Assembly (NCBI RefSeq): GCF_014201515.1
Contig: NZ_JACHEQ010000008.1
Location: 1-64,000 of the forward strand
Reading direction: 5' to 3'
DNA: 64,000 nucleotides
Origin: Anoxybacillus mongoliensis
Lineage (GTDB): Bacteria > Bacillota > Bacilli > Bacillales > Anoxybacillaceae
Position numbers and translations under genes: made by a program. The notes under the pieces are model-generated. The model did no database searches, was not told where the DNA came from, and saw nothing but the letters and a program-made list of their open reading frames with translations. Below, one piece after another: positions 42,974-55,383 of the stretch (position 1 is its first letter; each line of letters begins with the position of its first letter).

Positions 42974-44313
42974 ACGAGTGGATTGAAAAAAGTAAAACAT
43001 ATTTATGGTTACCATTTACACAAATGAAAGATTATGAGCAACATCCACTCGTCATTGAAAGCGGTGAAGGTATTTTTTTGACAGATGTGAACGGAAAAAC
43101 ATATTATGACGGATATTCATCCCTTTGGTTAAACGTTCATGGTCATCGAAAAAAAGAAATTGACGATGCGATTCGGACTCAACTTGAACGAATTGCTCAT
43201 TCGACGCTTTTAGGTGCAGCGAATGTTCCTGCTATTGCATTAGCTGAAAAATTAATCGAATGGACGCCAAGTCATTTAACGCGCGTGTTTTATTCGGATA
43301 GTGGAGCAGAAGCGGTAGAAATTGCGCTAAAAATCGCTTTTCAATATTGGCGGAATATCGGGGAAGATAAAAAACAAAAATTTGTCACGTTGACAAACGG
43401 CTATCACGGAGACACAGTTGGTGCCATTAGCGTCGGAGCCATCGACATTTTTCATACCGTATATGAACCGCTTATGTTTACGAGCTATAAAGCCCCATTT
43501 CCGCTTGTCTATCGTCATCCAAGCAACGATCCGAACATTGTGCGCGATGAAGCGTTAGAGGCATTACAAAAAATATTTGCCGAACATCATGAAGAAATTG
43601 CAGCGATGATTGTTGAAGGGATGATTCAAGGAGCAGGTGGCATGCATGTAATGCCACCAGGGTATTTAAAAGGAGTAGAGCAATTATGTCGGAAATATAA
43701 CATTTTATTGATTGTCGATGAAGTAGCTACGGGCTTTGGACGAACAGGGAAGCGATTTGCGATTGAGCATGAAGGTGTGAAACCTGATATATTGACGGTT
43801 GCAAAAGGTATTACGGGCGGTTATTTGCCAATTGCTGCTACATTGACAACTGAAACGATTTATGAAGCGTTTTATGGCGATTATACAGAGTTTAAAACGT
43901 TTTTCCATGGACATTCTTATACAGGGAACCAGCTCGGTTGTGCGGCTGCTTTAGCTAACATAGAAATTTTTGAGCGTGAGCGACTGATGGAACAAATAGA
44001 GAAAAAGGCGGTGTTTGTTGCTGAACAACTTGCATCGTTTACTGAGCTCGATCATGTTGGTGATGTGCGCCAGCTTGGACTCATGTGTGGCATCGAACTT
44101 GTGCGTGATCGTCATACACACGAACCATATCCATGGGCGGAACGGATGGGATATAAAACTACGCTAACGATGAGGGAAAAAGGGATGTTAACACGTCCGC
44201 TCGGGGATGTCATCGTCTTTATGCCGCCGTTAGCTAGTACGTTTGAACAATTAGAAGCTATGATCACGATCATGCGCGATGCCATCATCGAAACGACAGA
44301 AAAAAGGGGCTAA
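42970..44313 (+). CDS. bioA: Adenosylmethionine-8-amino-7-oxononanoate aminotransferase BioA
   Basis: PLP enzyme converting 8-amino-7-oxononanoate to 7,8-diaminopelargonate. ATG 42970 is chosen with AGAAAGGA nine bases upstream and a 4-base overlap with bioD. 447 residues. The N-terminal [17 protein letters not shown] near residue 112, [19 protein letters not shown] and the PLP lysine in [10 protein letters not shown] are all visible. Second gene under the BirA operator. Confidence 0.92.
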   Translation: MNEWIEKSKTYLWLPFTQMKDYEQHPLVIESGEGIFLTDVNGKTYYDGYSSLWLNVHGHRKKEIDDAIRTQLERIAHSTLLGAANVPAIALAEKLIEWTPSHLTRVFYSDSGAEAVEIALKIAFQYWRNIGEDKKQKFVTLTNGYHGDTVGAISVGAIDIFHTVYEPLMFTSYKAPFPLVYRHPSNDPNIVRDEALEALQKIFAEHHEEIAAMIVEGMIQGAGGMHVMPPGYLKGVEQLCRKYNILLIVDEVATGFGRTGKRFAIEHEGVKPDILTVAKGITGGYLPIAATLTTETIYEAFYGDYTEFKTFFHGHSYTGNQLGCAAALANIEIFERERLMEQIEKKAVFVAEQLASFTELDHVGDVRQLGLMCGIELVRDRHTHEPYPWAERMGYKTTLTMREKGMLTRPLGDVIVFMPPLASTFEQLEAMITIMRDAIIETTEKRG

Positions 44314-44328
44314 TTGCTAGCCCCTTAT
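44299..44328 (-). terminator. Terminator between convergent bioA and ypeB
   Basis: Stem AAGGGGCTA/TAGCCCCTT (44304-44312 with 44318-44326). The T run is better on the minus strand, so it mainly ends sleB-ypeB; it overlaps both stop codons. Confidence 0.75.
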
Positions 44329-45671
44329 ATTTCGCCATATATAGGTTCAGGATTTTGAAGTTTTTCTACTTTTTCTTCGATTCCATTTTGTGCATTAATG
44401 AAAATGCGGTACGTGTCGTCCCCGAGCGTTCCTAAAAATTCATAGCAAAGTACTTCTTGATTTACATTGTTCATAATAATCGCTTTTCTTTCTTCCATGA
44501 TGGTGACATTCGGATTTATTTTTTGTCGTGCTTGTTCAATCGAAATGGCTGGTTTTGGAATGGTTCGTTCACGCTTTGACGATAAGTAGTCGCGAGCGGA
44601 AAAGCCAATAATGTTTCCATCGTCTAGTGCGATTTTCATTTTAATTGATTCAGGATAAATACGAACACCGTCTTGTGCTGTGACGAACGTGAGCACAGCG
44701 ACATGGTCATACTGGGTGCTTTCGTACAGTTCGAAGTTGTTGAATTTATGTTGCTTTAAAAAGCGAAGCCCGCGCATCGTTGCGTCATTTAAACTAATGT
44801 TTTGTTTGTTGACAGGACGATTTTCAATAACCCAAATCGGATATCCTCCTTTTTCTGTAATATCCATATACGTTTCACTCTTTGTTTTTGGATTTTTAAT
44901 CGTCACACTATAAAACGCATCACTCGCTCCTTCGCCGCTATGAACAACTTGTATTTCCTCATTTCCTTTTAGACCGAGAAATGTTTTGGCAATTTGTTTT
45001 GCTTGTTCTTTAGTAATCTTCTTTCCAGAAATATGTTCAAACCCTTTCGCTCGCTTTTCAACGCTTGTGAACGAAGGGCCGAAATCGGTTTCGTTATAAG
45101 ATTGAACGTTTTTTTCTACTGTTTTAAATCCATCAATAATCGTGTTGTCATTTGGACGGTTGTTTGTCGCGAGTGCCAGCTCAACATCCATCCACCGCAA
45201 GTTGTTTTCTAATACGAGATGTTGCACGTTTCGCAACTCTTGTTGAATATCAGCAGATTTTTTATATAGTTGTTGTAATGTTTTATATTCTTCACTATTT
45301 AACGGTTGTTTATCCAAATCCCGAATCGCCGCGCGGTAGCTAAATGAACCAATATTAGACAAAAACTCTTCTGTTTTATTAAAAGGTAAAAGAGAAAGAG
45401 GGAGCTGTCCAACAGTTGCGTGCGCTTCCGAGGCAAGACGCCATACTTCCGCAAGCGCTGGTGACAAAGATTGACGGGAGTTCATCGCAAGCGTTGTTCC
45501 AATTTGATCGTGAAGCAAGTCAATTTGATACGTTAAATCGTGAAATGCACGTTGATAGTTGTTTTCCGCATGAATCAAAATCGCATTTTTTTGTTGGTGT
45601 TCTCGATAACCCCAATATGCTGTGCCAGCAATGCCAATCGATAGGGCGGCAATGAGTAAAATTCGTAGCAA
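44325..45671 (-). CDS. ypeB: Germination protein YpeB
   Basis: Partner that localises and controls the cortex-lytic enzyme SleB in the spore. 448 residues: an N-terminal membrane anchor (1-20), a helical N-terminal domain, and a C-terminal half with three PepSY-like repeats, e.g. near residues 220-285 (I-T-K-E-Q-A-K-Q-I-A-K-T-F-L). It starts at TTG 45671, with GGAGG eight bases upstream on the minus strand. It lies 12 bases downstream of sleB, as in other spore formers, where the two proteins need each other. Confidence 0.92.
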   Translation of the reverse strand: MLRILLIAALSIGIAGTAYWGYREHQQKNAILIHAENNYQRAFHDLTYQIDLLHDQIGTTLAMNSRQSLSPALAEVWRLASEAHATVGQLPLSLLPFNKTEEFLSNIGSFSYRAAIRDLDKQPLNSEEYKTLQQLYKKSADIQQELRNVQHLVLENNLRWMDVELALATNNRPNDNTIIDGFKTVEKNVQSYNETDFGPSFTSVEKRAKGFEHISGKKITKEQAKQIAKTFLGLKGNEEIQVVHSGEGASDAFYSVTIKNPKTKSETYMDITEKGGYPIWVIENRPVNKQNISLNDATMRGLRFLKQHKFNNFELYESTQYDHVAVLTFVTAQDGVRIYPESIKMKIALDDGNIIGFSARDYLSSKRERTIPKPAISIEQARQKINPNVTIMEERKAIIMNNVNQEVLCYEFLGTLGDDTYRIFINAQNGIEEKVEKLQNPEPIYGEI

Positions 45672-45683
45672 AAAACTCCCCTC

Positions 45684-46541
45684 CTATTTGCAAAAAATAT
45701 GTTTTCCAATTTGTTTAATTTGCGGACGACTCCAAATCCATCCGTTTGTCGCTGTGTTTGGATTGAAATAATATAGCGCTCCACTAGATGGATCCCATCC
45801 GTTTAACGCATCAAGTACCGCCTTGCGAGACGTTTCATTTGGGGTGAGCCAAATTTGTCCGTCCGCGACAGCTGTAAACGCTCCTGGTTCAAAAATGACG
45901 CCAGCGACTGTGTTTGGAAACGAAGGGCTATTGATGCGATTTAAAATGACTGCTGCAACAGCTACTTGGCCGATATATGGTTCACCGCGTGCTTCACCAT
46001 GCACAGCGTTCGCCATCAGTTGTATATCATTTTGTGAAAAGCCGTTTGGGACGTTTACTGCAGCCGTTTTTACACGTTTTACAGCTGTTTGCTGAGGACT
46101 TGCCGTTTTGTTTGCTTGTTTATTTGTTGTTCTCGTTGCAGTTGCTTGATTTTTGGCTTTCGTTTGACGTACCTTGACTTGTTTGCTTAATGGGATGCCA
46201 CCGTAATGAGTAAACGTGTTTCCTTTTCGTAAATTGCTATGAACAAACGATTTGTAATATTTTGAGGCCTGCACTAATTTTTGTTTTGTCGTTTCTCCGA
46301 CTAAACCGTCTATAGGCAACTTAAATTTGTATTGAAAGTTGCGTAACGCCCAATACGTTCGCCAACCAAATACCCCATCAATTTTCCCTCTATAAAAGCC
46401 GAGGTATTGCAATCTTGCCTGTAGCTCAATGACATCATCACCGACAGCTCCGCGTTGAATGACTTGTTTAGAAAATGCATGCGCCTGCGATGTATAACTA
46501 AACGAAAAAATCAAAAATAAACAAATGAACCATTTGCGCAT
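45684..46541 (-). CDS. sleB: Spore cortex-lytic enzyme SleB
   Basis: Lytic transglycosylase that degrades cortex peptidoglycan on germination. ATG 46541 follows GGGAGGAG on the minus strand. The 285 residues comprise a signal peptide (1-24, ending A-H-A), a peptidoglycan-binding domain (about 32-95, R-G-A-V-G-D-D-V-I-E-L-Q) and a Lys/Thr-rich linker (110-160). The hydrolase-2 domain (about 170-285) has catalytic Glu in N-A-V-H-G-E-A-R-G-E-P-Y. First gene of sleB-ypeB, presumably forespore-expressed. Confidence 0.94.
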   Translation of the reverse strand: MRKWFICLFLIFSFSYTSQAHAFSKQVIQRGAVGDDVIELQARLQYLGFYRGKIDGVFGWRTYWALRNFQYKFKLPIDGLVGETTKQKLVQASKYYKSFVHSNLRKGNTFTHYGGIPLSKQVKVRQTKAKNQATATRTTNKQANKTASPQQTAVKRVKTAAVNVPNGFSQNDIQLMANAVHGEARGEPYIGQVAVAAVILNRINSPSFPNTVAGVIFEPGAFTAVADGQIWLTPNETSRKAVLDALNGWDPSSGALYYFNPNTATNGWIWSRPQIKQIGKHIFCK

Positions 46542-46643
46542 TGTGACTCCTCCCTTGATGTGTAAACAATACCTTTTAACGCTATTTTTTGTCACAATGA
46601 CGTTTTTATACATGAGAAAAATGAAAGGAATGAAATGACATAA

Positions 46644-46670
46644 TAAAAAGCCAAGCGTTATGCCCGGCTT
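46644..46670 (-). terminator. Rho-independent terminator after prsW
   Basis: Minus-strand stem AAGCCGGGC/GCTTGGCTT (46670-46662 with 46656-46648, two G-U pairs), then TTTTTATTA. Confidence 0.7.
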
Positions 46671-47332
46671 GATGATTGTGCGATTTCTATCGTCATCCCT
46701 CTCGCAAGTTTGACTTTTCGTAAAGCGAGCCACCATAAAAAAATCATAAATGGAAGCATGTAGTATATCCAACGTTCTTGTGTTAATAAAATATAGTCAT
46801 ATATGCCATGAAATAAAAATGGGAAAAGGAAAGAAAACCATATATAATTTCTTTGTTTTTTAGGCAAACCAAATTTCGCTTTTCCTAAGTAAAAACCCAT
46901 GATGACACCAAACAATGCATGGCTTGACACAGGTAAAAGCGCACGAGTAACGGCAAATTCCACCCCATTTGCAAACAAATATAAAATGTTTTCAAGCGTA
47001 GCGAACCCGAGCGATACGCTTACTCCATAAACAATGCCATCATAAGGTTCGTTGAATTCCCGATGATCATAAATGGCATAGTAAAATACAAACCATTTGA
47101 AAAACTCTTCCAATAAACTTGTTGATAAAAATGCTTCAACAAAAGGATTTGGTAACATATGTTCAATTTTCAATACGTGCTGGATAAACATAAGGGGGAA
47201 GACTAGAAATGCACCATATAAAAACATGCGCAAAACGAGTGATAACGGTTCCGTTTCGTATTCATCTTTCAAATAAAAATAACTGAGCAACGCTAGTCCG
47301 GGAGCAATGCCCGCAGAAATAATAGCCCACAT
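46658..47332 (-). CDS. prsW: Intramembrane protease PrsW
   Basis: Membrane glutamic/metalloprotease that cuts the anti-sigma factor RsiW at site 1 in B. subtilis. 224 residues, about seven or eight membrane segments. Conserved E-E-F-F-K (near residue 75), N-I-L-Y (near 115), H-A-L-F-G (near 137) and a late H-G-I-Y-D (near 176) are the family active-site motifs. Divergent from ypfA, convergent position to sleB as in B. subtilis. Whether RsiW is its target here is inferred. Confidence 0.9.
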   Translation of the reverse strand: MWAIISAGIAPGLALLSYFYLKDEYETEPLSLVLRMFLYGAFLVFPLMFIQHVLKIEHMLPNPFVEAFLSTSLLEEFFKWFVFYYAIYDHREFNEPYDGIVYGVSVSLGFATLENILYLFANGVEFAVTRALLPVSSHALFGVIMGFYLGKAKFGLPKKQRNYIWFSFLFPFLFHGIYDYILLTQERWIYYMLPFMIFLWWLALRKVKLARGMTIEIAQSSSRA

Positions 47333-47470
47333 AAATTCTTCCTCGTTCCCAATTCTTTTCTTTTCATTTTGATGGTATCATGTTATTGTCAAATTGAAAA
47401 TGCTATAAGGTGTATTTTTCATATACCAAATAGAAAGATGGAAATGTTTTTAGCGAGGGGGATCTACACA

Positions 47471-48130
47471 TTGATTAAAATAGGGGTGCCGTTAACGCTT
47501 GAGCCAAAATATAGCGAACAAATGGAGAAATATAAGTGTAAAGTAGCTGAAATGGAGGAAGGGAAAATTTATATTGATTATCCAATTGATATGAGCACAA
47601 ATCGCACAGCATTTCTGTTAGACGGAACGCAACTAAAAGTCAGTTTTGTCGGGGAAGATGAAGCCGTTTATGCGTTTGAAGCGGAAGTGTTAGGTCGCAC
47701 AAAACGAAACATTCCGTTGCTCATTTTATCATATCCCGGGGACAATCACCTTCTACGCATTCAACGTCGTCAGTTCGTACGTGTGGAAGCGATTGTTGAC
47801 GTTGCTGTTCATCCTCTCAATGATGAGTTTGTTCCATTTACGACAGTGACAAGCGACATAAGTGCTGGGGGAGCAGCAATTGTATTGCCGCATCACGAAA
47901 CAGGGCTAAAGCATGGGATGACCATTGAAATTTGGCTCGTGCTACATATGCGATCAGGGGATTATCATTATTTACGTTTTCCTGCACGTGTTGTTCGTAT
48001 ATTTGAAGAAAACGTTGCAAAAGCATCTTTGCAGTTTTTAGAAGTGAGCGATGTCGATCGCCTCACATTAATTCGTTACAGCTTTGAAAAACAGCTTGAG
48101 TTAAGAAAAAAGGAGCAGTTTGACGCATAA
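47471..48130 (+). CDS. ypfA: Cyclic-di-GMP receptor YpfA (MotI/DgrA, flagellar brake)
   Basis: YcgR-type protein that stops the flagellar motor when it binds c-di-GMP. TTG 47471 is chosen, with GAGGGGGA at correct spacing; 219 residues, close to the family length. A YcgR-N domain (1-95) precedes a PilZ domain with the ligand motif R-R-Q-F-V-R near residue 100 and D-I-S-A-G-G near 137. A cheR gene at the end of the window also points to motility. Followed by ypfB and cmk. Confidence 0.88.
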   Translation: MIKIGVPLTLEPKYSEQMEKYKCKVAEMEEGKIYIDYPIDMSTNRTAFLLDGTQLKVSFVGEDEAVYAFEAEVLGRTKRNIPLLILSYPGDNHLLRIQRRQFVRVEAIVDVAVHPLNDEFVPFTTVTSDISAGGAAIVLPHHETGLKHGMTIEIWLVLHMRSGDYHYLRFPARVVRIFEENVAKASLQFLEVSDVDRLTLIRYSFEKQLELRKKEQFDA

Positions 48131-48182
48131 ATCGATACGTTCTCTCCCATAATAAATAAAAAAGACAGAGAGGGAGAAACGA

Positions 48183-48362
48183 GTGAAGACAGTTGAACGC
48201 ATGTTATGGAAGCTAGCAATCATTCAATTTATTTTTTTACTTATTGCCCAATTTGTCGTCTCTCATTCGTCGTTGGCTCCTTATATTGTGAAAGTCGTTC
48301 ATTACGAAGGTGTCATGAAAAATTCCGTATTAAAAACGATTGAAACATTCGACCGACGATAA
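48183..48362 (+). CDS. ypfB: YpfB-like small membrane protein, 59 residues
   Basis: A short gene starting at GTG 48183 after AGGGAG and ending at TAA 48360. One membrane helix (about residues 9-29) with a basic tail. It lies between ypfA and cmk, where B. subtilis has ypfB, and has the same size and topology. Function unknown. Confidence 0.75.
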   Translation: MKTVERMLWKLAIIQFIFLLIAQFVVSHSSLAPYIVKVVHYEGVMKNSVLKTIETFDRR

Positions 48363-48383
48363 GTGGTATGGTACAATATAAGA

Positions 48384-48406
48384 AGCAGGGGCGTTCCTGC
48401 TTTTTT
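48384..48406 (+). terminator. Small hairpin with T run before cmk
   Basis: Stem AGCAGG/CCTGCT (48384-48389 with 48396-48401), then T6. It may attenuate read-through from ypfAB into cmk. Confidence 0.6.
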
Positions 48407-48437
48407 GTTGAAAACAAAAAGATTGACAGGAGGCATT

Positions 48438-49115
48438 ATGGAGAAGAAACTTTCGATCGCGATTGATGGACCGGCAGCTGCTGGAAAAAGCACGGTCGCG
48501 AAACGATTAGCAGAAGCATTGTCTTACGTTTATATTGATACAGGAGCGATGTATCGCGCCTTAACATATTGTGCCCTTCAACGCGGCGTAGATGTTCATA
48601 ACGAAAAACAATTAATGAATGTACTTCATGATACATATATTGAATTAAAGCCGTCGCCAAGTGGACAGCTTGTGTTTGCAAACGGTGAAGATGTGACCGA
48701 AGTTATTCGAACGAATGATGTCACAAACAACGTATCGTATGTAGCAAAACATTCGGCTGTGCGCGAAGAAATGGTCAAACGTCAGCGTGAGTTAGGTCGA
48801 CATGGCGGCGTGGTCATGGACGGTCGCGATATCGGCACGCATGTGCTGCCACATGCTGAAGTGAAAATTTTTTTGCTTGCTTCTGTTGAAGAGCGAGCTA
48901 AACGGCGCCATGAAGAAAATGTAAAAAGGGGTATTCCGTCTGATTTCGAGCAACTAAAAGAAGAAATTGCTCGGCGTGACCAAATTGATTCTGAACGTGC
49001 GGTTGCTCCATTAAAAAAAGCAGAGGACGCAATTGAAATTGATACGACATCGTTATCGATTGATGAGGTTGTCGATCGTATTATGCGCATCGTTCAAGAA
49101 AGGGTGGAGGGGTAG
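48438..49115 (+). CDS. cmk: Cytidylate kinase
   Basis: Phosphorylates CMP and dCMP. ATG 48438 follows AGGAGG; the longer frame runs through the hairpin. 225 residues. P-loop [10 protein letters not shown] (9-18), Y-I-D-T-G-A-M-Y-R near 33, and D-G-R-D-I-G-T near 130, with the basic lid R-A-K-R-R. Followed with a one-base overlap by plsC and then by ypfD, the conserved cmk-ypfD neighbourhood. Confidence 0.94.
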   Translation: MEKKLSIAIDGPAAAGKSTVAKRLAEALSYVYIDTGAMYRALTYCALQRGVDVHNEKQLMNVLHDTYIELKPSPSGQLVFANGEDVTEVIRTNDVTNNVSYVAKHSAVREEMVKRQRELGRHGGVVMDGRDIGTHVLPHAEVKIFLLASVEERAKRRHEENVKRGIPSDFEQLKEEIARRDQIDSERAVAPLKKAEDAIEIDTTSLSIDEVVDRIMRIVQERVEG

Positions 49116-49696
49116 TGAGTTTTTACACGTTTGCCCGTACAGTTGTAAAACAAGTGCTTACTCCGCTTTACCGTATTGAAGTAAGTGGGGTAGAGCATAT
49201 CCCAAAGGAAGGTGCTGTCATTATTTGTGCCAATCATATTAGCAACTTAGATCCGCCTGTCGTCGGCATTACATGTCCGCGCCCAGTTCATTTTATGGCA
49301 AAAGAAGAATTGTTTCGCACACCTATTGTTAAACAACTTGTCTCCCGCTTACATGCGTTTCCCGTTCGTCGTGGAATGGGCGACCGTGAGGCATTGAGAA
49401 CAGGTTTAGCTTTATTGAAAGAAAAAAAAGTACTCGGATTATTTCCAGAAGGAACGCGAAGTAAAGATGGAAAATTGAAAAAAGGGCTGGCAGGAGCAGG
49501 ATTTTTTGCGTTGCGTAGCGAAGCGGTTGTTGTGCCGTGTGCTATTATCGGTCCTTATCGTGTTGGGAAAAAGTTAAAAGTCGTATACGGTGCTCCAATT
49601 GATTTTGCGCCGTGGCGAGAAAGAAGAGCAAGTGCTGATGAAGTAACAGCAGTCATTATGGAACACATTCAACAACTTTTGCATAAACATCAATAG
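49115..49696 (+). CDS. plsC: 1-acyl-sn-glycerol-3-phosphate acyltransferase (PlsC family)
   Basis: Adds the second acyl chain to lysophosphatidate at the membrane. 193 residues. Catalytic motif N-H-I-S-N-L-D (H-x4-D) near residue 41, substrate motif F-P-E-G-T-R-S near 112, and V-P-C-A-I-I-G near 148. GTG 49115 overlaps the cmk stop. Many bacilli carry such a gene between cmk and the S1-domain gene. Confidence 0.88.
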   Translation: MSFYTFARTVVKQVLTPLYRIEVSGVEHIPKEGAVIICANHISNLDPPVVGITCPRPVHFMAKEELFRTPIVKQLVSRLHAFPVRRGMGDREALRTGLALLKEKKVLGLFPEGTRSKDGKLKKGLAGAGFFALRSEAVVVPCAIIGPYRVGKKLKVVYGAPIDFAPWRERRASADEVTAVIMEHIQQLLHKHQ

Positions 49697-49844
49697 TTAT
49701 GACTTGACAAAATGGATGTTTTAATACAGATTAGTAAAAAAGGAATTTTTTTCTTTGTGTCAAATGGACGAGCACATCGTTGTTCGCCCATTGAACATAT
49801 ATTTCTGTCGTCGAGCAGGTGTGGAGTGTAAGGAGGTATTCACT

Positions 49845-52050
<2,206 letters not shown>

Positions 52051-52052
52051 AA

Positions 52053-52086
52053 AGGTGTCCCGAAAAAAGCCGGGGCACCTTTTTGT
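52053..52086 (+). terminator. Rho-independent terminator after fni
   Basis: Stem AGGTGTCCC/GGGGCACCT (52053-52061 with 52072-52080), then T5. Confidence 0.85.
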
Positions 52087-52094
52087 GTAGATCG

Positions 52095-52199
52095 TTATTT
52101 TTCTATTTTTGTGCTGCCTTTAAAATTTTTCGCTGGATCACGATCCGATTCAACGCGATGTGATTGCTTTAACTTCTTCTCTTGGCGATCTTTCCCCAT
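52095..52199 (-). CDS. ypzI: YpzI family small protein, 34 residues
   Basis: On the minus strand, ATG 52199 is preceded by GAGGAGGG. The 34-residue product is highly charged: M-G-K-D-R-Q-E-K-K-L at the start, then R-V-E-S-D-R-D, without hydrophobic segments. I recognise the start as that of the YpzI family of bacilli; function unknown. It sits convergent to fni, and the fni hairpin serves as its downstream boundary. Confidence 0.75.
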   Translation of the reverse strand: MGKDRQEKKLKQSHRVESDRDPAKNFKGSTKIEK

Positions 52200-52298
52200 C
52201 TATATCCCTCCTCGTTTTTTATTTTGTCCGTCCTCTTTTTTTACATGCAAAGATTAAATTTTTAAAAATAAGACATAATGGAAAGTGGAGGTGTGACG

Positions 52299-52898
52299 GT
52301 GGAAGGAGGTTATTTTTATTGGGTTTCCTGGTTTTTATGGATTGTTTACACATTTTTTGCCCCAAAAAATCGTATCCGCCTGCTTATTTGCCTATATATT
52401 TTATTACTAATTACGTTGTCTGCGTATGATGTAACTATTTATTCGTTCCACATGTCGCTTGCATACATCTTGATGTTGATCGTTAGTTACTCTTTTGTCA
52501 TGAAAAAAACAGGGAGATCATTTATTTATTTTGCATTCGCAAGCGCAAGTTTGACCATGTTGTATGCCGCATTTCATTTTTTATTATTGTTCGATCCGGT
52601 TTGGGTGTTTATTGAAGCGACATGGTTGTTAGTTTTCGCACTTTTGTTTGCATCGTTTGCCTTGTATCGCTCATTTTATGATCGCTTACTTGTGTTGACG
52701 GTCGGATGTTGTCAAGGTGATTTCTTATATGCATTTGTGTTAAAGCAATTTTCTTTTCCTTATTTGATCGGTTCCCTTTCTTTTTTGGATGGCTGGGCGT
52801 TAGCAACAGCGTGTTTATTTTTATGGAAATGGATTGAGCAATTACCAATGTATGTTGATGGTCGATTTCAAAAGCGGGCAAAGGAGGTTAAGACGTGA
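52299..52898 (+). CDS. yphA: Membrane protein YphA
   Basis: 199 residues, the same length as I recall for B. subtilis YphA, from GTG 52299 with GTGGAGGTG upstream; ATG 52278 lacks a site. Six or seven hydrophobic segments. Function unknown. It overlaps the next gene by 4 bases and belongs to the conserved yphA-yphB(seaA)-der neighbourhood. Confidence 0.8.
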   Translation: MEGGYFYWVSWFLWIVYTFFAPKNRIRLLICLYILLLITLSAYDVTIYSFHMSLAYILMLIVSYSFVMKKTGRSFIYFAFASASLTMLYAAFHFLLLFDPVWVFIEATWLLVFALLFASFALYRSFYDRLLVLTVGCCQGDFLYAFVLKQFSFPYLIGSLSFLDGWALATACLFLWKWIEQLPMYVDGRFQKRAKEVKT

Positions 52899-53791
52899 AC
52901 GAATATACGTATCCGATTTTATTTGGCGTAACCATTGGTGTATTAACGAGACTGTATTTATTAAAAACAGACTATCGTCAATATCCGACGTATTTACACG
53001 GGAAAATTATTCATATTGCTTTAGGGTTTATTGCAGCTGGGCTTGGAACGATTGCGGTGCCAGCCATTATGGAAAAAGAGTTTGCAGCCATCACATTTTT
53101 AGCATTAGCTGCCTCTCAATTTCGCGATGTGCGCAACATGGAACGAAATACGTTAAATGAGCTTGATCAATATGAGCTCGTCCCGCGTGGTAAGACGTAT
53201 ATTGAAGGAATTGCGATTGTTTTTGAAGGGAGAAACTATTTAGTTATTTTTGCATCATTTTTAAGCACGTTCGCCTATTTAGTTTGGAACATATGGCTTG
53301 GGCTTGTTGGGGCTGTCATTTCATTTATCGTTGCACGCAAACTAATGTCTGGTAGCCGACTCGGTGACATTGTCGAAGTGGAATACGTGAAGCCGCATTT
53401 TAAAGGAGCCGGATTGTATGTGGACAATATTTATATTATGAATATCGGTTTAGAAGCACGGCGCGAAGAAATTTTACGATATGGCATGGGATTTATTTTA
53501 AAACCGAAAAACTTTAACGCTCGCTCAACTATCGCAAATCTCGGGCAACGCCAAGCGATTTTACATGATATTTCAACGGCATTAGGTGTGTATCGCGATT
53601 CCGGCACACCAGCGCTTGTGCCACTTGCTAAGCGCGATTTGGATGATGGTCGAGTTGGCATTTTCATTTTACCGCAAGAAAAAGATGTGGAAAAAGCTAA
53701 AGCGATCATTCGTAACGTACCGACGTTAGAAAATGCGATTCGTATGCCAACGAAATCCGAAACGAATCAGGCAGGGAAGGTGTTAAGATGA
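52895..53791 (+). CDS. seaA: YIEGIA-family membrane protein (SeaA/YphB)
   Basis: 298 residues. It shows the name-giving motif Y-I-E-G-I-A (near residue 107), four or five membrane segments in the first half (about 5-20, 46-64, 66-82, 118-155) and a soluble C-terminal half. In B. subtilis the orthologue is linked to sporulation. GTG 52895 overlaps yphA, and a 4-base overlap joins it to the small partner gene that follows. Confidence 0.85.
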   Translation: MNEYTYPILFGVTIGVLTRLYLLKTDYRQYPTYLHGKIIHIALGFIAAGLGTIAVPAIMEKEFAAITFLALAASQFRDVRNMERNTLNELDQYELVPRGKTYIEGIAIVFEGRNYLVIFASFLSTFAYLVWNIWLGLVGAVISFIVARKLMSGSRLGDIVEVEYVKPHFKGAGLYVDNIYIMNIGLEARREEILRYGMGFILKPKNFNARSTIANLGQRQAILHDISTALGVYRDSGTPALVPLAKRDLDDGRVGIFILPQEKDVEKAKAIIRNVPTLENAIRMPTKSETNQAGKVLR

Positions 53792-53970
53792 CTGTAGAAA
53801 AAATGATTTTAGCTGTCATTACGACGTCACCGCATAAAGTGGTTGGCGGGATGACGTTCGTTTGTGAAAGTGATGAAGAAATGCAGCGCATTGCAGCCAA
53901 TTTAGAGGCGATTTTAGATGGCATTGCTCACGCATTAAGCGACGATTTGCTCATTATTGTGAAACATTGA
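53788..53970 (+). CDS. ypzH: Small partner subunit of the YIEGIA protein (YpzH-like)
   Basis: 60 residues, soluble, beginning M-T-V-E-K-M-I-L-A-V-I-T-T. It fits the small protein found directly after YIEGIA genes and described as its capping subunit. Starts with a 4-base overlap, so equimolar synthesis is likely. The gene symbol rests on synteny. Confidence 0.75.
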   Translation: MTVEKMILAVITTSPHKVVGGMTFVCESDEEMQRIAANLEAILDGIAHALSDDLLIIVKH

Positions 53971-53994
53971 TTTTTTTGATAAAATGGGAAAGCT

Positions 53995-54024
53995 AGCCCC
54001 TTCAGTGGAAGGGCTTCTTTTTTG
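53995..54024 (+). terminator. Probable terminator before der
   Basis: A stem with one bulge (about 53997-54004 with 54009-54015) and loop AGTG, then CTTCTTTTTT. Confidence 0.6.
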
Positions 54025-54060
54025 TTCGGGTTTCGAATTTTAGTGAAGGAGTGTGAGAAT

Positions 54061-55371
54061 ATGTCGAAACCAGTTGTAGCGATCGTTGGTCGCCCAAATG
54101 TCGGGAAATCGACGATTTTTAATCGTATTGTTGGGGAACGTATTTCGATTGTAGAAGATGTGCCGGGAGTGACACGTGACCGGATTTATAGTAGCGCAGA
54201 ATGGTTAAACACAACGTTTAACATTATTGATACCGGTGGAATTGACATTGGTGATGAACCTTTATTAACGCAAATTCGTCAACAAGCTGAAATTGCAATT
54301 GATGAGGCGGACGTCATTATTTTTATGACGAATGGTCGTGACGGTGTCACAGCAGCGGACGAAGAAGTAGCGAAAATTTTATACCGTTCTAATAAACCAG
54401 TTGTCTTAGCTGTAAACAAAATTGACAATCCAGATATGCGTGAAAACATTTACGATTTTTATACGCTCGGATTCGGAGAGCCGATTCCGATCTCTGGTAC
54501 GCATGGATTAGGAATCGGGGATTTGTTAGATGCAGTCGTTTCACATTTTCCTAAACGTGAAACGAAAGAATACGATGCGGATGTCATTAAGTTTTGTTTA
54601 ATCGGTCGCCCGAATGTTGGGAAATCATCCCTTGTTAACGCGATTTTAGGAGAAGAACGGGTCATTGTTAGCGATATAGCAGGAACGACACGCGATGCAA
54701 TTGACACGACGTTTAAGCGAGACGGACAAGAATATGTCATTATTGATACAGCAGGAATGCGCAAAAGAGGAAAAGTGTATGAAAGTACCGAAAAATATAG
54801 TGTACTACGAGCGCTAAAAGCGATTGAGCGTTCTGATGTTGTGCTTGTCGTCATTAACGCAGAAGAAGGCATTATTGAACAAGATAAGAAAATCGCTGGA
54901 TATGCACATGAAGCCGGCCGTGGTGTCGTTATCGTTGTAAACAAATGGGATGCGATCGAAAAAGATGAAAAGACGATGAATGAGTTTGAGAAAAAAATTC
55001 GTGATCATTTTCAATTTCTTGATTATGCTCCAATTGTATTCGTTTCTGCAAAAACGAAACAGCGATTGCACAAGTTGCTACCAGTTATTCAAATGGTCAG
55101 CGAAAATCATGCGATGCGCGTCCAAACAAACGTATTAAATGAAGTACTTATGGATGCGATTGCGATGAATCCGACACCGACACATAATGGACAACGATTA
55201 AAAATTTATTACATGACACAAGTCGCAGTAAAACCACCGACGTTTGTTGTATTTGTTAACGATCCTGAACTCATGCATTTTTCGTATGAGCGCTTTCTAG
55301 AAAACCGTATTCGTGATACGTTCGGATTTGAAGGAACGCCAATAAAAATCATTGCACGTCCGCGAAATTAA
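54061..55371 (+). CDS. der: Ribosome-assembly GTPase Der (EngA)
   Basis: Essential GTPase with two G domains, acting in 50S subunit maturation. ATG 54061 follows GAAGGAG; 436 residues, exactly the usual bacillar length. First G domain: G-R-P-N-V-G-K-S (10-17), D-T-G-G, N-K-I-D. Second: G-R-P-N-V-G-K-S-S near residue 183, D-T-A-G-M and N-K-W-D. A KH-like domain follows from about 350. It is followed 12 bases later by gpsA. Confidence 0.96.
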   Translation: MSKPVVAIVGRPNVGKSTIFNRIVGERISIVEDVPGVTRDRIYSSAEWLNTTFNIIDTGGIDIGDEPLLTQIRQQAEIAIDEADVIIFMTNGRDGVTAADEEVAKILYRSNKPVVLAVNKIDNPDMRENIYDFYTLGFGEPIPISGTHGLGIGDLLDAVVSHFPKRETKEYDADVIKFCLIGRPNVGKSSLVNAILGEERVIVSDIAGTTRDAIDTTFKRDGQEYVIIDTAGMRKRGKVYESTEKYSVLRALKAIERSDVVLVVINAEEGIIEQDKKIAGYAHEAGRGVVIVVNKWDAIEKDEKTMNEFEKKIRDHFQFLDYAPIVFVSAKTKQRLHKLLPVIQMVSENHAMRVQTNVLNEVLMDAIAMNPTPTHNGQRLKIYYMTQVAVKPPTFVVFVNDPELMHFSYERFLENRIRDTFGFEGTPIKIIARPRN

Positions 55372-55383
55372 GGGGGGGATCAG

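Noticed and set aside
46542-46640. Sigma-G promoter for sleB-ypeB
   Set aside because: Expected from biology, but no pair of sequences matched the consensus well enough to report.
49704-49732. TTGACA at 49704 as the ypfD promoter
   Set aside because: No acceptable -10 at 16-18 bp spacing was found.
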